A DNA stretch of 64,000 nucleotides from Halopseudomonas pachastrellae. GTDB taxonomy: Bacteria; Pseudomonadota; Gammaproteobacteria; Pseudomonadales; Pseudomonadaceae. Below the pieces are notes generated by a model. The model saw only the letters and a program-made list of their open reading frames with translations, did no database searches and had not been told where the DNA came from. The stretch lies in NCBI RefSeq assembly GCF_900114765.1, contig NZ_FOUD01000004.1, positions 124,001-188,000 of the forward strand, read 5' to 3'. Within the stretch, counting starts at the first letter, position 1; each line of letters starts with the position of its first letter. Positions 34,903 to 44,153 of the stretch are shown piece after piece. The translations under genes were made by a program, and so were the position numbers.

Positions 34903-36615
34903 ATGCTGGGCGAGGGTGTACTTCCCCGACCGGTCGACCCCGACGCGGCGCCCTTGCTGGTTCTGGTTGCCGATGACAACCCGACCGATCGCTTGATCCT
35001 TGGGCGCCTGGTAGAGCGCCTGGGGCACCGGGTCTGTCTGGCCGAAGACGGCCAGCAGGCGGTTAGCCTGTTCGCCGAACGGCAACCTGACATCGTGTTG
35101 CTGGATGCGCTGATGCCGGTCATGGACGGGTTTGAGGCGGCGCGAGAGATCAAGCAGCGCGCCGGTGAAGATCTGGTACCGGTGATCTTTCTGACCAGCC
35201 TCACCGAAACCGACGCCCTGGTGAAATGCCTTGAGGCCGGCGGTGACGATTTTCTGACCAAGCCTTACAACCCCGTCATTCTGCAAGCCAAGATTCGCGC
35301 CTTCCGGCGCATGCGCGAGATGCATCAGACGTTGCAGAGTCAGCGCGATGTCATCGCCGCTCAGCACGCCAATCTGTTGCGTGATCAGGAGCTGGCCAAG
35401 ATCATCTTTGATCGCGTGGCTCACTCGGGCTCTCTCAGCGACAGCAGTCTGCGTTACCTGCAATCGGCTTACGCCATGTTCAATGGCGATATCCTGCTGG
35501 CGGCCCGCCGTCCGTCTGGCGAGATGCACTTGCTGCTCGGGGACTTTACCGGTCATGGACTACCCGCCGCTATTGGTGCCATGCCACTGGCTGAGGTGTT
35601 CTACGCCATGACCGGCAAGGGCTATGCACTGCGCGATATTCTGCTGGAGCTCAACCGCAAGCTCGCGACTATCTTGCCGGTTGGCATCTTCTGCTGCGCA
35701 GTACTCATTGAGGTCAATCCGACCAAGGGCCTGGTTGAGGTCTGGAATGGCGGTTTGCCGGACGTGATGGTCCTTGGTCGGCAGGGTGAGCTGCTTGATC
35801 GGGTCGTATCAGCCAATCTGCCGCTGGGCGTGGCAAGCCGTGAGCGTTTCAGCCCGGACCCGGTGGTGCTGGTGATGCGCCCGGGCGAACGCCTGCTGTG
35901 CTGGACCGATGGCGTTATCGAAACTCGCAATAGTGCCGGTCAGCTATTTGGAGACGCCGGTGTTCTGCGTGTTATCGACGCTCATAAGGGTGAGCCAGAG
36001 CAGGTTTTCGATGGTTTGCTGAGCGCCTTGGAGCACTTTCATGGCAGCCCGGAAGACGATGTCAGCCTGCTGCAGGTGGTCATGCCCGAGCGTGATCAGT
36101 TGCCCGTACTGCAGCCCCAACCGCTGGCGGCCGCGCTTGATGCCCAGCAGGATTGGCAACTGAGCTATACCTTTCGGGCTCAGGCCATTCGCGGTCAGAA
36201 TCCGTTGCCTTTCATTTTGCAGAAGCTGCTGAGCGTGGCCGGCTTGCGAGCGAGAGCCGGTGCGCTCTTCACAGTGCTCAGCGAGCTGTACAGCAACGCG
36301 CTGGAACATGGCCTGCTGCGCCTGGACTCGGCCTGGAAGCAGGACTCCGACGGCTTCGCGCTCTACTATCAGGAGCGCAGCGCTCGTTTGCAGGCGCTGG
36401 AAGACGGCTGGATCTGCCTGACCATCGATCATCGGCCCGACGGACAGGCGGGGGGTGAACTGGTGCTGACCTGCGAAGACAGTGGTGACGGATTCTCGTC
36501 AGTGTGTTCGGGAGCCGATTATGCCGGCCGTGGCCTGGCTCTGGTGGCTGCATTAGCCGACGAGTTGGCATTCAGCGAACAGGGCAGTCGTGTCAGGGTG
36601 GTCTTCCGCTGGTAG
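34903..36615 (+). CDS. Response regulator with PP2C phosphatase and kinase domains (HsbR-like)
   Basis: A 570-residue three-domain protein. The receiver (about 15-135) has VADDNPTD, phospho-acceptor Asp in VLLDALMPVMDG and Lys in LTKPYNP. The SpoIIE/PP2C-like phosphatase (about 190-395) has LLGDFTGHGLPAAI, and its later metal Asp residues are CWTDGVIE and SPEDDVSLL. The C-terminal GHKL/SpoIIAB-type kinase-like domain (about 440-570) has LSELYSNALEHGLL and LTCEDSGDGF. HsbR of P. aeruginosa has this dual architecture and sets HsbA phosphorylation. The ATG lies 3 bases after the STAS stop. Confidence 0.88.
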   Translation: MLGEGVLPRPVDPDAAPLLVLVADDNPTDRLILGRLVERLGHRVCLAEDGQQAVSLFAERQPDIVLLDALMPVMDGFEAAREIKQRAGEDLVPVIFLTSLTETDALVKCLEAGGDDFLTKPYNPVILQAKIRAFRRMREMHQTLQSQRDVIAAQHANLLRDQELAKIIFDRVAHSGSLSDSSLRYLQSAYAMFNGDILLAARRPSGEMHLLLGDFTGHGLPAAIGAMPLAEVFYAMTGKGYALRDILLELNRKLATILPVGIFCCAVLIEVNPTKGLVEVWNGGLPDVMVLGRQGELLDRVVSANLPLGVASRERFSPDPVVLVMRPGERLLCWTDGVIETRNSAGQLFGDAGVLRVIDAHKGEPEQVFDGLLSALEHFHGSPEDDVSLLQVVMPERDQLPVLQPQPLAAALDAQQDWQLSYTFRAQAIRGQNPLPFILQKLLSVAGLRARAGALFTVLSELYSNALEHGLLRLDSAWKQDSDGFALYYQERSARLQALEDGWICLTIDHRPDGQAGGELVLTCEDSGDGFSSVCSGADYAGRGLALVAALADELAFSEQGSRVRVVFRW

Positions 36616-36642
36616 CTTGGGCATACTCCCGGGGCTTAAGGG

Positions 36643-36704
36643 AGCCCTGATAAATGCCGTACGTCGGCCTAGTTATTCGGTGTTTCCTCAACAGGATCAG
36701 GGCT
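36643..36704. repeat. Inverted repeat between response regulator and Hpt genes
   Basis: AGCCCTGAT and ATCAGGGCT form a perfect 9-base inverted repeat 44 bases apart in the 108-base gap. It could be a hairpin or operator. No T-tract follows. Confidence 0.5.
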
Positions 36705-36723
36705 GAAGGGAGAGTCGCAGGCG

Positions 36724-37059
36724 ATGTCAGAGTCCTTGCAAGATGTAAATCCAGCGGTGCTGCAAGCACTGCAAGAGTTGATGCAGGACGACTACGCGTT
36801 GTTGCTGGACACCTTTCTGGGCGACGCCGACTTGCGTATGCGCCAGCTGCGCGAGGCCCTGAGTGCCGGCGATATGAACGCTTTCCGCCAGGCAGCCCAT
36901 AGCTTCAAGGGCAGCTGCGGCAATATGGGCGCCGCAGCGCTTGAGCAGGCCTGTCTGGAAGCGGAAGCCGCCGGGCTGGCAGAGGACAGGGCCGCAGCTG
37001 CCAAGGCCTTGACGGTAATTGAACAGGCCTTTTCCCGCGCGCAGCCGCTGCTGCGCTAA
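36724..37059 (+). CDS. Hpt-domain phosphotransfer protein (HptB-like)
   Basis: A 111-residue four-helix Hpt protein with phospho-histidine in AAHSFKGSCGNMGA, as in HptB, which passes phosphate from hybrid kinases to the HsbR receiver. It completes an HsbA-HsbR-HptB-like set. A 108-base gap with an inverted repeat precedes it, so it may be expressed partly independently. The fliK sigma54 promoter lies just after its stop. Confidence 0.87.
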   Translation: MSESLQDVNPAVLQALQELMQDDYALLLDTFLGDADLRMRQLREALSAGDMNAFRQAAHSFKGSCGNMGAAALEQACLEAEAAGLAEDRAAAAKALTVIEQAFSRAQPLLR

Positions 37060-37081
37060 GTCTCTTGGCTTTTGGGTAACT

Positions 37082-37097
37082 TGGCCCAAGCCTTGCA
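37082..37097 (+). promoter_or_regulatory. Sigma54 promoter of fliK
   Basis: TGGCCC-aagcc-TTGCA matches the RpoN consensus with one change in the -24 box and correct GG-GC spacing. It lies 48 bases before fliK. Confidence 0.82.
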
Positions 37098-37145
37098 AAA
37101 GATCTCCCGTACCCTTGACCGAGTCCTTAGGGTGGAGATCTTGTC

Positions 37146-38567
37146 ATGCCTATCGGGCAAAACCTGTTGGCCCTATTTAACGCCGATTTTTCTCGTGATG
37201 CCTTGCCGGCTTTAGCCTCCGGTAAGGCGGTAAGCGCCGATCCTGACGCCGTTGCAGCGTTCTCTGCGATTCTGGCCGAGCAAACCCCAGCCGATCTGGA
37301 TGCCTTGATGGCACAGCTCAATGCGGCGGTGGGTGCCGAGACGGCCGCGGCGGACGAGGCGGTCGACCTTGCCGCCAGCGGCAAGGAATTGCCGGCCGAT
37401 ATGGCTTCTTGGCTCAATCAGTTGGCGCAACTGCTGCAGCCTCAGACAACCGATGCTGCGGCGCAGGCCTCGGCAGAAGCCGATGGGTCGACAACTGATC
37501 AGCAGGCTGACGACACGTCGGTGCTGGCTGATCTCAGCGCTCAATGGCAGCGTTGGCTGTCACAGTTGCCCGCTGATGCGCCGGCGGCCGAGACAGCGCA
37601 GCCTGCGGTGGCCGGCGTAATCCCGTCGACAGGCGCGCAGTCCGAAACCCGAGCAGTTGCCTCAGCCAGCACGGTTGTTGATGCTGACGATGCAGCCGGC
37701 TCCCGTGGTGCAGTCGGGTTGTCCGAGCTGGTCTCCCAGCTCCGCGCCGCGCTGCGTGGTGCTGAGGGTGCGCCTGCTGACAGCGCGCAGGGCAGTATGC
37801 CGAGCTCCGCTCAGGCAAGCCGCCCCCAGGGTGGTGAGGCGGCGGCACCCCTGGATGCTGCCCAACGCCAGGCCGCGCTGCAGGACGCTGCCCAGGTTCA
37901 GCAGCGGGTACAGGCCAGCGCGCCACAACCGGTTGATGAGGCAGGTCTTGCGCGATTGGTCGATCAGCTCGAAACGCGGCTGGGCTCGGGTAACGGGCGC
38001 AGTGATGCTGACACCACCGATCTGAGTAAAACCGGTGCGGTGGCGCAGCTGCAGCAGCAGGGCCAGAGCGCCCTGAGTGCTCGGCCGGTAACGGCGCCGC
38101 TGCAGAGCCTGGGCGTGCCGATGGGCCAGCCCGGGTGGAGCGAGGCGGTGGTCAACAAGGTCATGTGGATGTCGAGCCAGAATCTGCAGTCGGTCGAGAT
38201 CCAGCTTGATCCGGCTGAGCTGGGCCCGCTGGAAATCAAGATTCAGACCCGGGGCCAGGAGCACCAGGTGCAGTTCGTCAGTCAGAATGCTGGCGTTCGC
38301 GATGCGCTGGAAGGTCAGATGTTCCGCCTGCGTGAGATGTTCACCCAGCAAGGGGTGGGTCAGTTGGACGTCAACGTGTCGGATGGCTCCTCTGGGCAAC
38401 ATCAGCAGGACGGCGGGCTGTTTGCCCAGGGTGATGGCCGTGGCGGTGAACGCGGCAACGCCGCTACCGGCATGCTGGGGGACGCGTCAGATACCGCCGC
38501 ACCTGCTAGCGAGGTCTCTGCACAGGCGCTGTTGGCCCACTCCCGCCTGGTCGATTACTACGCCTGA
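37146..38567 (+). CDS. fliK: Flagellar hook-length control protein FliK
   Basis: A 473-residue ruler protein. The N-terminal two-thirds are low-complexity Ala/Gln/Ser-rich, as usual for FliK. The compact C-terminal substrate-specificity domain (about 330-430) has the family motif LDPAELGPLEIKIQ followed by QFVSQNAGVRDALE and LREMFTQQGVGQLDVNVSD. It measures hook length and triggers the FlhB switch. It has its own sigma54 promoter and a hairpin downstream. Confidence 0.94.
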   Translation: MPIGQNLLALFNADFSRDALPALASGKAVSADPDAVAAFSAILAEQTPADLDALMAQLNAAVGAETAAADEAVDLAASGKELPADMASWLNQLAQLLQPQTTDAAAQASAEADGSTTDQQADDTSVLADLSAQWQRWLSQLPADAPAAETAQPAVAGVIPSTGAQSETRAVASASTVVDADDAAGSRGAVGLSELVSQLRAALRGAEGAPADSAQGSMPSSAQASRPQGGEAAAPLDAAQRQAALQDAAQVQQRVQASAPQPVDEAGLARLVDQLETRLGSGNGRSDADTTDLSKTGAVAQLQQQGQSALSARPVTAPLQSLGVPMGQPGWSEAVVNKVMWMSSQNLQSVEIQLDPAELGPLEIKIQTRGQEHQVQFVSQNAGVRDALEGQMFRLREMFTQQGVGQLDVNVSDGSSGQHQQDGGLFAQGDGRGGERGNAATGMLGDASDTAAPASEVSAQALLAHSRLVDYYA

Positions 38568-38576
38568 CTCCTGCCT

Positions 38577-38607
38577 GCCGCGCCGTCCGGCGCGGCAAAG
38601 ACATTTT
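38577..38607 (+). terminator. Probable terminator after fliK
   Basis: GCCGCGCC-gtcc-GGCGCGGC is a perfect 8-base stem. A run of five Ts follows after AAAGACA. The gap between stem and T-run makes it weaker than the others in the cluster. Confidence 0.6.
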
Positions 38608-38727
38608 TCGTTCGAGCCAGTATCCTATGCTTGATTAAGGAGGCGTTGCTCCATGCCGCTTACCCGCCAGGGGTCGCGGTCGTGCGCAGCGCACCTACAG
38701 GTGTCCGGTCTGCCGTATTGCGGTTGC

Positions 38728-38743
38728 TGGCACGCTCAATGCA
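38728..38743 (+). promoter_or_regulatory. Sigma54 promoter of fliL operon
   Basis: TGGCAC-gctca-ATGCA keeps the invariant GG and GC 12 bases apart, with one mismatch in the -12 box. It is 50 bases before fliL and would drive fliLMNOPQR-flhB. Confidence 0.8.
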
Positions 38744-38792
38744 TCGGGCATGGTTATCAGTGGCCGCAAAGCCCGAATGACGGAATATTGGC

Positions 38793-39299
38793 ATGGCGAA
38801 ACAATCTGCAAAGTCCGACGACGACGCTCAGGAAAAACCGGCCAAGGGCCGCAAGAAGCTTTTCATTCTGATAGGCATCGGCCTGTTGGCGCTGTTGCTG
38901 TCGGCTGGCGGTGTGGCCTTCTTTCTCCTGAAAGATGATGAAGTGCCGGAAGAAACTGAGCCGGCTGAACCGGTCAAGCAGGTCGCGCTGTACCAACCGC
39001 TGGAGCCGGCTTTTGTCGTCAATTACGCAGCCGGTGGGCGGCAGCGCTACATGCAGGTCAGCGTTGTGCTTTTGGGCCGTGATGCCGAAGGCATGGCCAA
39101 GCTCAATCAGCATCTGCCGCTGATTCGCAACCAGTTGGTGATGCTGTTCGGCAGTGAAGAGTTTGAGGCACTGGCAACGCCCGAGGGCAAAGAGGCGCTG
39201 CGCGAAAAGGCCAGCCTGGCCGTCAAGTCGTTGCTGGAGAAAGAAGTCGGTGACCCGGTCATCGAGTCGGTGCTGTTTACCAACCTGGTTCTGCAATAG
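38793..39299 (+). CDS. fliL: Flagellar basal body-associated protein FliL
   Basis: A 168-residue single-span inner-membrane protein: a Lys-rich cytoplasmic tail, a transmembrane segment at about 25-46 (FILIGIGLLALLLSAGG), an acidic linker and the periplasmic FliL domain (LEPAFVVNY, LPLIRNQLVMLFG). FliL surrounds and supports stators, notably in sodium-motor bacteria, which agrees with the PomAB stator here. First gene of the fliL operon. Confidence 0.95.
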   Translation: MAKQSAKSDDDAQEKPAKGRKKLFILIGIGLLALLLSAGGVAFFLLKDDEVPEETEPAEPVKQVALYQPLEPAFVVNYAAGGRQRYMQVSVVLLGRDAEGMAKLNQHLPLIRNQLVMLFGSEEFEALATPEGKEALREKASLAVKSLLEKEVGDPVIESVLFTNLVLQ

Positions 39300-39308
39300 G
39301 ACATAGTC

Positions 39309-40280
39309 ATGGCCGTACAGGATCTGCTGTCACAGGATGAGATCGACGCCCTGCTTCACGGGGTAGACGACGGTGCTATCGATACTGATATCGAGAGTGA
39401 ACCGGGGTCGATCAAAAGTTATGACCTGACCAGCCAGGATCGCATCGTGCGCGGGCGCATGCCCACGCTGGAAATGATCAACGAACGCTTTGCCCGCTAC
39501 ACCCGTATCAGCATGTTCAATCTGATGCGCCGCTCCGCCGATGTGGCCGTGGGCGGGGTGCAGGTAATGAAGTTTGGCGAGTATGTGCACTCGCTGTACG
39601 TGCCGACCAGCCTTAACCTGGTCAAGATGAAGCCGCTGCGCGGTACCGCGTTGTTCATTCTGGACGCCAAGCTGGTATTCAAGTTGGTCGACAACTTTTT
39701 TGGTGGCGATGGCCGTCACGCCAAGATCGAAGGGCGGGAGTTCACCCCAACCGAGTTGCGTGTCGTACGCATGGTGCTGGACCAGGCCTTTGTTGATCTC
39801 AAGGAAGCCTGGCAGGCGGTGCACGACGTGCAGTTTGAGTACGTCAATTCCGAGGTCAACCCGGCGTTGGCCAATATCGTCAGCCCCAGTGAGGTGGTGG
39901 TGGTGTCCACCTTCCATATCGAGCTGGATGGCGGCGGCGGTGACCTGCATGTGACCTTCCCTTATTCGATGATCGAGCCGCTGCGTGAGGTGCTTGACTC
40001 GGGTGTACAGTCCGACGTGGACGAGCACGACGAGCGCTGGGTACGCGCCTTGCGTGAGGAGATTACCGGCGTCAAGGTGCCGCTGAGCGCCACCGTGGTG
40101 AAAACCCAGCTCAAGCTCAAGGACCTGCTGAGCATGCAGGCCGGGGATGTGATTCCGGTCGAGATGCCGGATCACATGGTGCTTTGCGCCAACGGTGTGC
40201 CGACCTTCAAGAGCAAGCTGGGCGCGGTCAAGGGTAACCTGGCCTTACAGATTCTGGGTCCGGTCGCGCGTCCGCGCTGA
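39309..40280 (+). CDS. fliM: Flagellar motor switch protein FliM
   Basis: A 323-residue C-ring protein. The N-terminal CheY-P-binding peptide is intact (LLSQDEIDALLHGV). The middle CheC-like domain and the C-terminal FliN-like domain (PLSATVVKTQLKLKDLLSMQ) follow. The start is ATG 39309, 9 bases after fliL. Confidence 0.97.
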   Translation: MAVQDLLSQDEIDALLHGVDDGAIDTDIESEPGSIKSYDLTSQDRIVRGRMPTLEMINERFARYTRISMFNLMRRSADVAVGGVQVMKFGEYVHSLYVPTSLNLVKMKPLRGTALFILDAKLVFKLVDNFFGGDGRHAKIEGREFTPTELRVVRMVLDQAFVDLKEAWQAVHDVQFEYVNSEVNPALANIVSPSEVVVVSTFHIELDGGGGDLHVTFPYSMIEPLREVLDSGVQSDVDEHDERWVRALREEITGVKVPLSATVVKTQLKLKDLLSMQAGDVIPVEMPDHMVLCANGVPTFKSKLGAVKGNLALQILGPVARPR

Positions 40281-40314
40281 CCGACCACGCTAAACAACAA
40301 CAGGGGACAGCGAG

Positions 40315-40782
40315 ATGGCTGAGGACAAACAACCCGACGAGATCAGTGCCGAGGAGCAGGCGCTGGCCGATGAGTGGGCGGCGGCACTGGATGAGGCGGG
40401 TGACGCCGGGCAGGACGATATTGATGCCATGCTTGCGCAAAGCAATGCCGAGCCGCGCATGCCGATGGAGGAATTCAACTCCCCGGCCCGTGCCGACGGA
40501 GATGACTTTGATCCGGGCGACAGCCCCAATCTGGACGTCATTCTGGATATCCCGGTTACCATCTCCATGGAAGTCGGCAATACCGACATCACCATCCGCA
40601 ACCTGCTGCAACTCAATCAGGGCTCGGTGGTAGAGCTTGATCGTCTGGCGGGTGAGCCGCTGGATGTGAAGGTCAACGGTACGCTAATTGCCCACGGCGA
40701 AGTGGTGGTCGTCAACGAGAAGTTCGGCATTCGCCTGACCGATGTGATCAGCCCCTCCGAACGAATCAAGAAGCTGCGCTGA
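40315..40782 (+). CDS. fliN: Flagellar motor switch protein FliN
   Basis: A 155-residue protein. A long acidic N-terminal extension (about 70 residues) precedes the SpoA/FliN domain (LDVILDIPVTISMEVG, LLQLNQGSVVELDRLAGEPL, VVVNEKFGIRLTDV). It completes the C-ring with FliM and FliG. Its stop overlaps the fliO start by one base. Confidence 0.97.
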   Translation: MAEDKQPDEISAEEQALADEWAAALDEAGDAGQDDIDAMLAQSNAEPRMPMEEFNSPARADGDDFDPGDSPNLDVILDIPVTISMEVGNTDITIRNLLQLNQGSVVELDRLAGEPLDVKVNGTLIAHGEVVVVNEKFGIRLTDVISPSERIKKLR

Positions 40783-41219
40783 TGCGGGCGCTGCTACTCC
40801 TCCTGGCCGCAGGGTTGCCGCTGCCGCTGCTGGCGCAGACCGGTCAGCCGGCGGCGGCCGCTGCCAGCAACATCGGAAGCACCTCACTTGCCGCTCAGTT
40901 GAGCCAGCTGGCGCTGGGGCTGCTGGTGGTGGTTGGCCTAATCTTCGCGCTGGGTTGGCTGCTGCGCCGGGTTGGACCCATGGCCGGGCAGGGCGGGCAA
41001 CACATCCGCTTGCTCAGCAGTTTGCCGCTGGGGCCGCGTGACCGTTTGCTGCTGGTTGATGTGGGCGGCACACAGATGCTGCTGGGCGCCTCGCCCGGCC
41101 GTATCAACACCCTGCATGTTTTTGAACAGCCGGTAGCCGATTTGAGCCAGGCTGCGGCCGGCAACAGCGATTTCGCCCGCAAGTTGCAGGCAATACTGAA
41201 ACGGGACCAGACTCCATGA
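40782..41219 (+). CDS. fliO: Flagellar biosynthesis protein FliO
   Basis: A 145-residue membrane protein with an N-terminal hydrophobic signal-like segment ([15 protein letters not shown]), one further transmembrane helix ([20 protein letters not shown]) and a cytoplasmic domain ([19 protein letters not shown]). It helps assemble the FliP ring. It is coupled to fliN and fliP by short overlaps. Confidence 0.93.
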   Translation: MRALLLLLAAGLPLPLLAQTGQPAAAAASNIGSTSLAAQLSQLALGLLVVVGLIFALGWLLRRVGPMAGQGGQHIRLLSSLPLGPRDRLLLVDVGGTQMLLGASPGRINTLHVFEQPVADLSQAAAGNSDFARKLQAILKRDQTP

Positions 41220-41968
41220 TGCGCTGGCTTGGGCTTTTACTGGCGCTGCTGGCGCCGTCGGTGTTGGCGCAGACGGCAGCCGATCCGCTGAGCATGCCGG
41301 CGATTACGCTGAGCACCGATGCCGAGGGTCAGCAGACCTATTCGGTCAGCCTGCAGATTCTGCTGCTGATGTCGGCGCTGAGCTTTATCCCTGCCTTTGT
41401 GATGATGATGACCAGCTTTACCCGCATCATCATTGTGTTCGCCATTCTTCGTCAGGCCCTTGGCCTGCAGCAGACGCCGTCGAGCCAGATCCTGATCGGC
41501 CTGGCGCTGTTTCTCACCCTGTTCATCATGGCGCCGGTGTTTGAGCGCGTTAACGAGACCGCGCTGCAGCCGTATCTGAACGAGGAGATGGCGCCGCAGC
41601 AGGCGCTTGAGGCGGCCAGCATCCCCATGCGCGACTTTATGCTGGCACAGACCCGCGAGACCGACTTGGAGCTTTTCGTGCGGCTGGCCAAGCGCACGGA
41701 TCTGGCCAGCCCGGACGATGTGCCCTTCCATATTCTGGTGCCGGCGTTTGTTACCTCCGAGCTGAAAACCGCGTTCCAGATTGGGTTTATGATCTTTATT
41801 CCCTTTCTGGTGATTGATCTGGTGGTCGCCAGTGTATTGATGGCCATGGGTATGATGATGCTGTCACCGTTGATCATCTCGTTGCCCTTCAAGATCATGC
41901 TGTTTGTGCTGGTCGACGGCTGGGCGCTTATTATCGGCACCCTGGCTGCCAGCTTTGCGGTGACATAG
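41216..41968 (+). CDS. fliP: Flagellar export gate protein FliP
   Basis: A 250-residue protein with a cleavable signal sequence ([13 protein letters not shown]) and four transmembrane segments. Signature stretches are [21 protein letters not shown] and [22 protein letters not shown], given here in part. It forms the FliPQR export gate. Two adjacent ATGs (41216 and 41219) are possible starts. The first overlaps the fliO stop as ATGA. Confidence 0.96.
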   Translation: MMRWLGLLLALLAPSVLAQTAADPLSMPAITLSTDAEGQQTYSVSLQILLLMSALSFIPAFVMMMTSFTRIIIVFAILRQALGLQQTPSSQILIGLALFLTLFIMAPVFERVNETALQPYLNEEMAPQQALEAASIPMRDFMLAQTRETDLELFVRLAKRTDLASPDDVPFHILVPAFVTSELKTAFQIGFMIFIPFLVIDLVVASVLMAMGMMMLSPLIISLPFKIMLFVLVDGWALIIGTLAASFAVT

Positions 41969-41977
41969 GAGCAGGCC

Positions 41978-42247
41978 ATGACTCCCGAAGTGGCGATCGA
42001 TCTGTTTCGACAAGCGCTGTGGCTGACCTCGGTGGTGGTTGCCATTGTGGTCTTGCCCAGCCTGATCATTGGTTTGATTGTTGCGATGTTTCAGGCGGCA
42101 ACGCAGATCAACGAACAGACCCTCAGCTTCTTGCCGCGTTTGCTGATTACCTTTCTGACTCTGATCTGGCTGGGCCCCTGGCTGGCGACGCAGATGGTTG
42201 AGTTCACCGATACTCTGTATCGGCAGATTCCCGGATTGATCGGCTGA
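41978..42247 (+). CDS. fliQ: Flagellar export gate protein FliQ
   Basis: An 89-residue protein with two transmembrane helices and the family pattern LIIGLIVAMFQAATQINEQT. It intercalates in the export gate with FliP and FliR. One-base overlap with fliR. Confidence 0.96.
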   Translation: MTPEVAIDLFRQALWLTSVVVAIVVLPSLIIGLIVAMFQAATQINEQTLSFLPRLLITFLTLIWLGPWLATQMVEFTDTLYRQIPGLIG

Positions 42248-43023
42248 TGTTCGAGCTTTCCAGCGCCGAGATCAGTCGCTGGGTAGGTAGCTACCTGTGG
42301 GTACTGTTTCGCATTGCCTCCCTGTTGATGACCATGCCGGTGATTGGCACGCAGCTGCTGCCGGTGCGCATTCGTCTCTACCTCGCCCTGGCTATCACCG
42401 CCCTGGTTGCGCCTCAGATCGGTGAGGTGCCGACTATCGATGCATTGTCATTGCGAAGTTGGCTGCTGATCGGTGAGCAAATTCTGATTGGCGCGGCCAT
42501 GGGCTTTTCGCTTCAGTTGCTGTTTCAGGTTCACGTGCTGGCCGGGCAGATTGTCGCTATGCAGATGGGCTTGGGCTTTGCGTCCATGAACGACCCCAGC
42601 ATGGGGATTTCGGTCGCGGTCGTGGCGCAGGTCTTCACCATGCTGGTTACGCTGCTGTTTCTGGCCATGAATGGTCATCTGGTGGTGTTGGAGGTGCTGG
42701 TTGAGAGCTTCACCACCTTACCCATTGGCGAGAGCCTGGGGCGGCTTGATTTTCAGGCGCTGGCGTTGCGGTTCTCCTGGGTAATGGCCGCTGCCATTCT
42801 GATCGGCCTGCCGGCGATTACCGCGCTGCTGATCGTCAATATCTCCTTTGGCGTGATGATGCGGGCTGCGCCGCAGCTGAACATCTTCTCCATCGGCTTT
42901 CCGCTGACCCTGGTGTTTGGTCTGTTCATCCTCTGGGTGCTATTGGGTAATGTGTTGGCGCAGTACCAGGAGCTGGCAGCGGAGGCGTTGATTTACCTGC
43001 GTGCACTGGTGAGGGCGAGCTGA
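42247..43023 (+). CDS. fliR: Flagellar export gate protein FliR
   Basis: A 258-residue polytopic membrane protein (about six hydrophobic segments) with QMGLGFASMNDPS and the C-terminal GVMMRAAPQLNIFSIGFPLT, typical of FliR. It forms the gate core with FliP and FliQ and contacts FlhB. One-base overlap with flhB. Confidence 0.96.
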   Translation: MFELSSAEISRWVGSYLWVLFRIASLLMTMPVIGTQLLPVRIRLYLALAITALVAPQIGEVPTIDALSLRSWLLIGEQILIGAAMGFSLQLLFQVHVLAGQIVAMQMGLGFASMNDPSMGISVAVVAQVFTMLVTLLFLAMNGHLVVLEVLVESFTTLPIGESLGRLDFQALALRFSWVMAAAILIGLPAITALLIVNISFGVMMRAAPQLNIFSIGFPLTLVFGLFILWVLLGNVLAQYQELAAEALIYLRALVRAS

Positions 43024-44153
43024 TGGCCGAGTCCGATAGCGGTCAGGAACGCACGGAGGAGCCCACGGGCAAGCGACTCCAGGAGTCGCGTGACAAAGGG
43101 CAGGTGGCGCGCTCGCGCGAGCTCAATACGCTGGCGGTGGTGATGGTCGCGGCGGTGGGCCTGCTGATCTTGGGGCCGGCGATGGTGCAGAAGCTGATGA
43201 ACATCATGAGCTTCAACTTCAGCATCGAGCGCGAAGCGCTCTACAGCAATGACAGCATGGGCCTGCATCTGTTTGCCTCGGTGGGTGAGGGGTTGCAGGT
43301 GCTGGGGCCGCTGTTCTTCCTGCTGCTGGTGGCCTCTATCGTGGGGCCGGTGCTGCTGGGCGGCTGGCTGTTCAGCATCAAATCCCTGGCGCCCAAATTC
43401 GAGCGTATGAATCCGCTGGCCGGCCTCAAGCGCATGTTCTCGCTTAAAGCTCTGATTGAGCTGCTCAAGGCGTTGGGCAAGTTCCTGGTGGTACTGGGCG
43501 CCGCCTTGCTGGTACTCCACCTGCGCACCGAAGATCTGCTCAGCATGGGGCAGGAGTCTTTGCAGTCGGCCATTGTGCACTGCGCCTGGGTGCTCGCCTC
43601 GTCCTTGATCATTCTGTCCGCATCGCTGATCCTGATCGCTGCCGTCGATGTGCCGTTTCAGCTTTGGGATCACAAGCAGAAGCTGCGCATGACCAAGCAG
43701 GAGGTCAAGGACGAGTTCAAGGATTCCGAGGGTAAGCCCGAGGTGAAAGGGCGCATCCGTCAGTTGCAGCGTGAAATGGCCGAGCGCCGAATGATGGACA
43801 AGGTGCCTCAGGCTGACGTGGTGATCACCAACCCGACGCACTTTGCCGTAGCACTGAAGTACGACCCGCTGGCCACCGGCGCGCCGGTACTTCTGGCCAA
43901 GGGGGCGGACCTGGTAGCGCAGCGCATTCGCGAGGTGGCCAGCGAGAATCAGATTGTGGTGCTGGAGTCAGCCCCGTTGGCGCGGGCCGTGTTCTACAGT
44001 ACCGAGCTGGACCGCGAGATTCCGGCCGGTTTGTACCTGGCGGTAGCGCAGGTGTTGGCCTACGTCTTCCAGCTGCGTCAGTTCCGCGCTGGTCAGGGCA
44101 AGCGTCCGGGGCCGATGCCGGAGCCACCCATCCCGGACGACCTCAAGCGCTGA
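43023..44153 (+). CDS. flhB: Flagellar export switch protein FlhB
   Basis: A 376-residue protein with an N-terminal basic tail (RTEEPTGKRLQESRDKGQVARS), four transmembrane segments and a C-terminal cytoplasmic domain. That domain contains the autocleavage site NPTH at residues 270-273 (VVITNPTHFAVALKYDP), needed for switching from hook to filament substrates. flhA does not follow, unlike the usual Pseudomonas order. Its stop codon directly abuts that of convergent pomB. Confidence 0.97.
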   Translation: MAESDSGQERTEEPTGKRLQESRDKGQVARSRELNTLAVVMVAAVGLLILGPAMVQKLMNIMSFNFSIEREALYSNDSMGLHLFASVGEGLQVLGPLFFLLLVASIVGPVLLGGWLFSIKSLAPKFERMNPLAGLKRMFSLKALIELLKALGKFLVVLGAALLVLHLRTEDLLSMGQESLQSAIVHCAWVLASSLIILSASLILIAAVDVPFQLWDHKQKLRMTKQEVKDEFKDSEGKPEVKGRIRQLQREMAERRMMDKVPQADVVITNPTHFAVALKYDPLATGAPVLLAKGADLVAQRIREVASENQIVVLESAPLARAVFYSTELDREIPAGLYLAVAQVLAYVFQLRQFRAGQGKRPGPMPEPPIPDDLKR

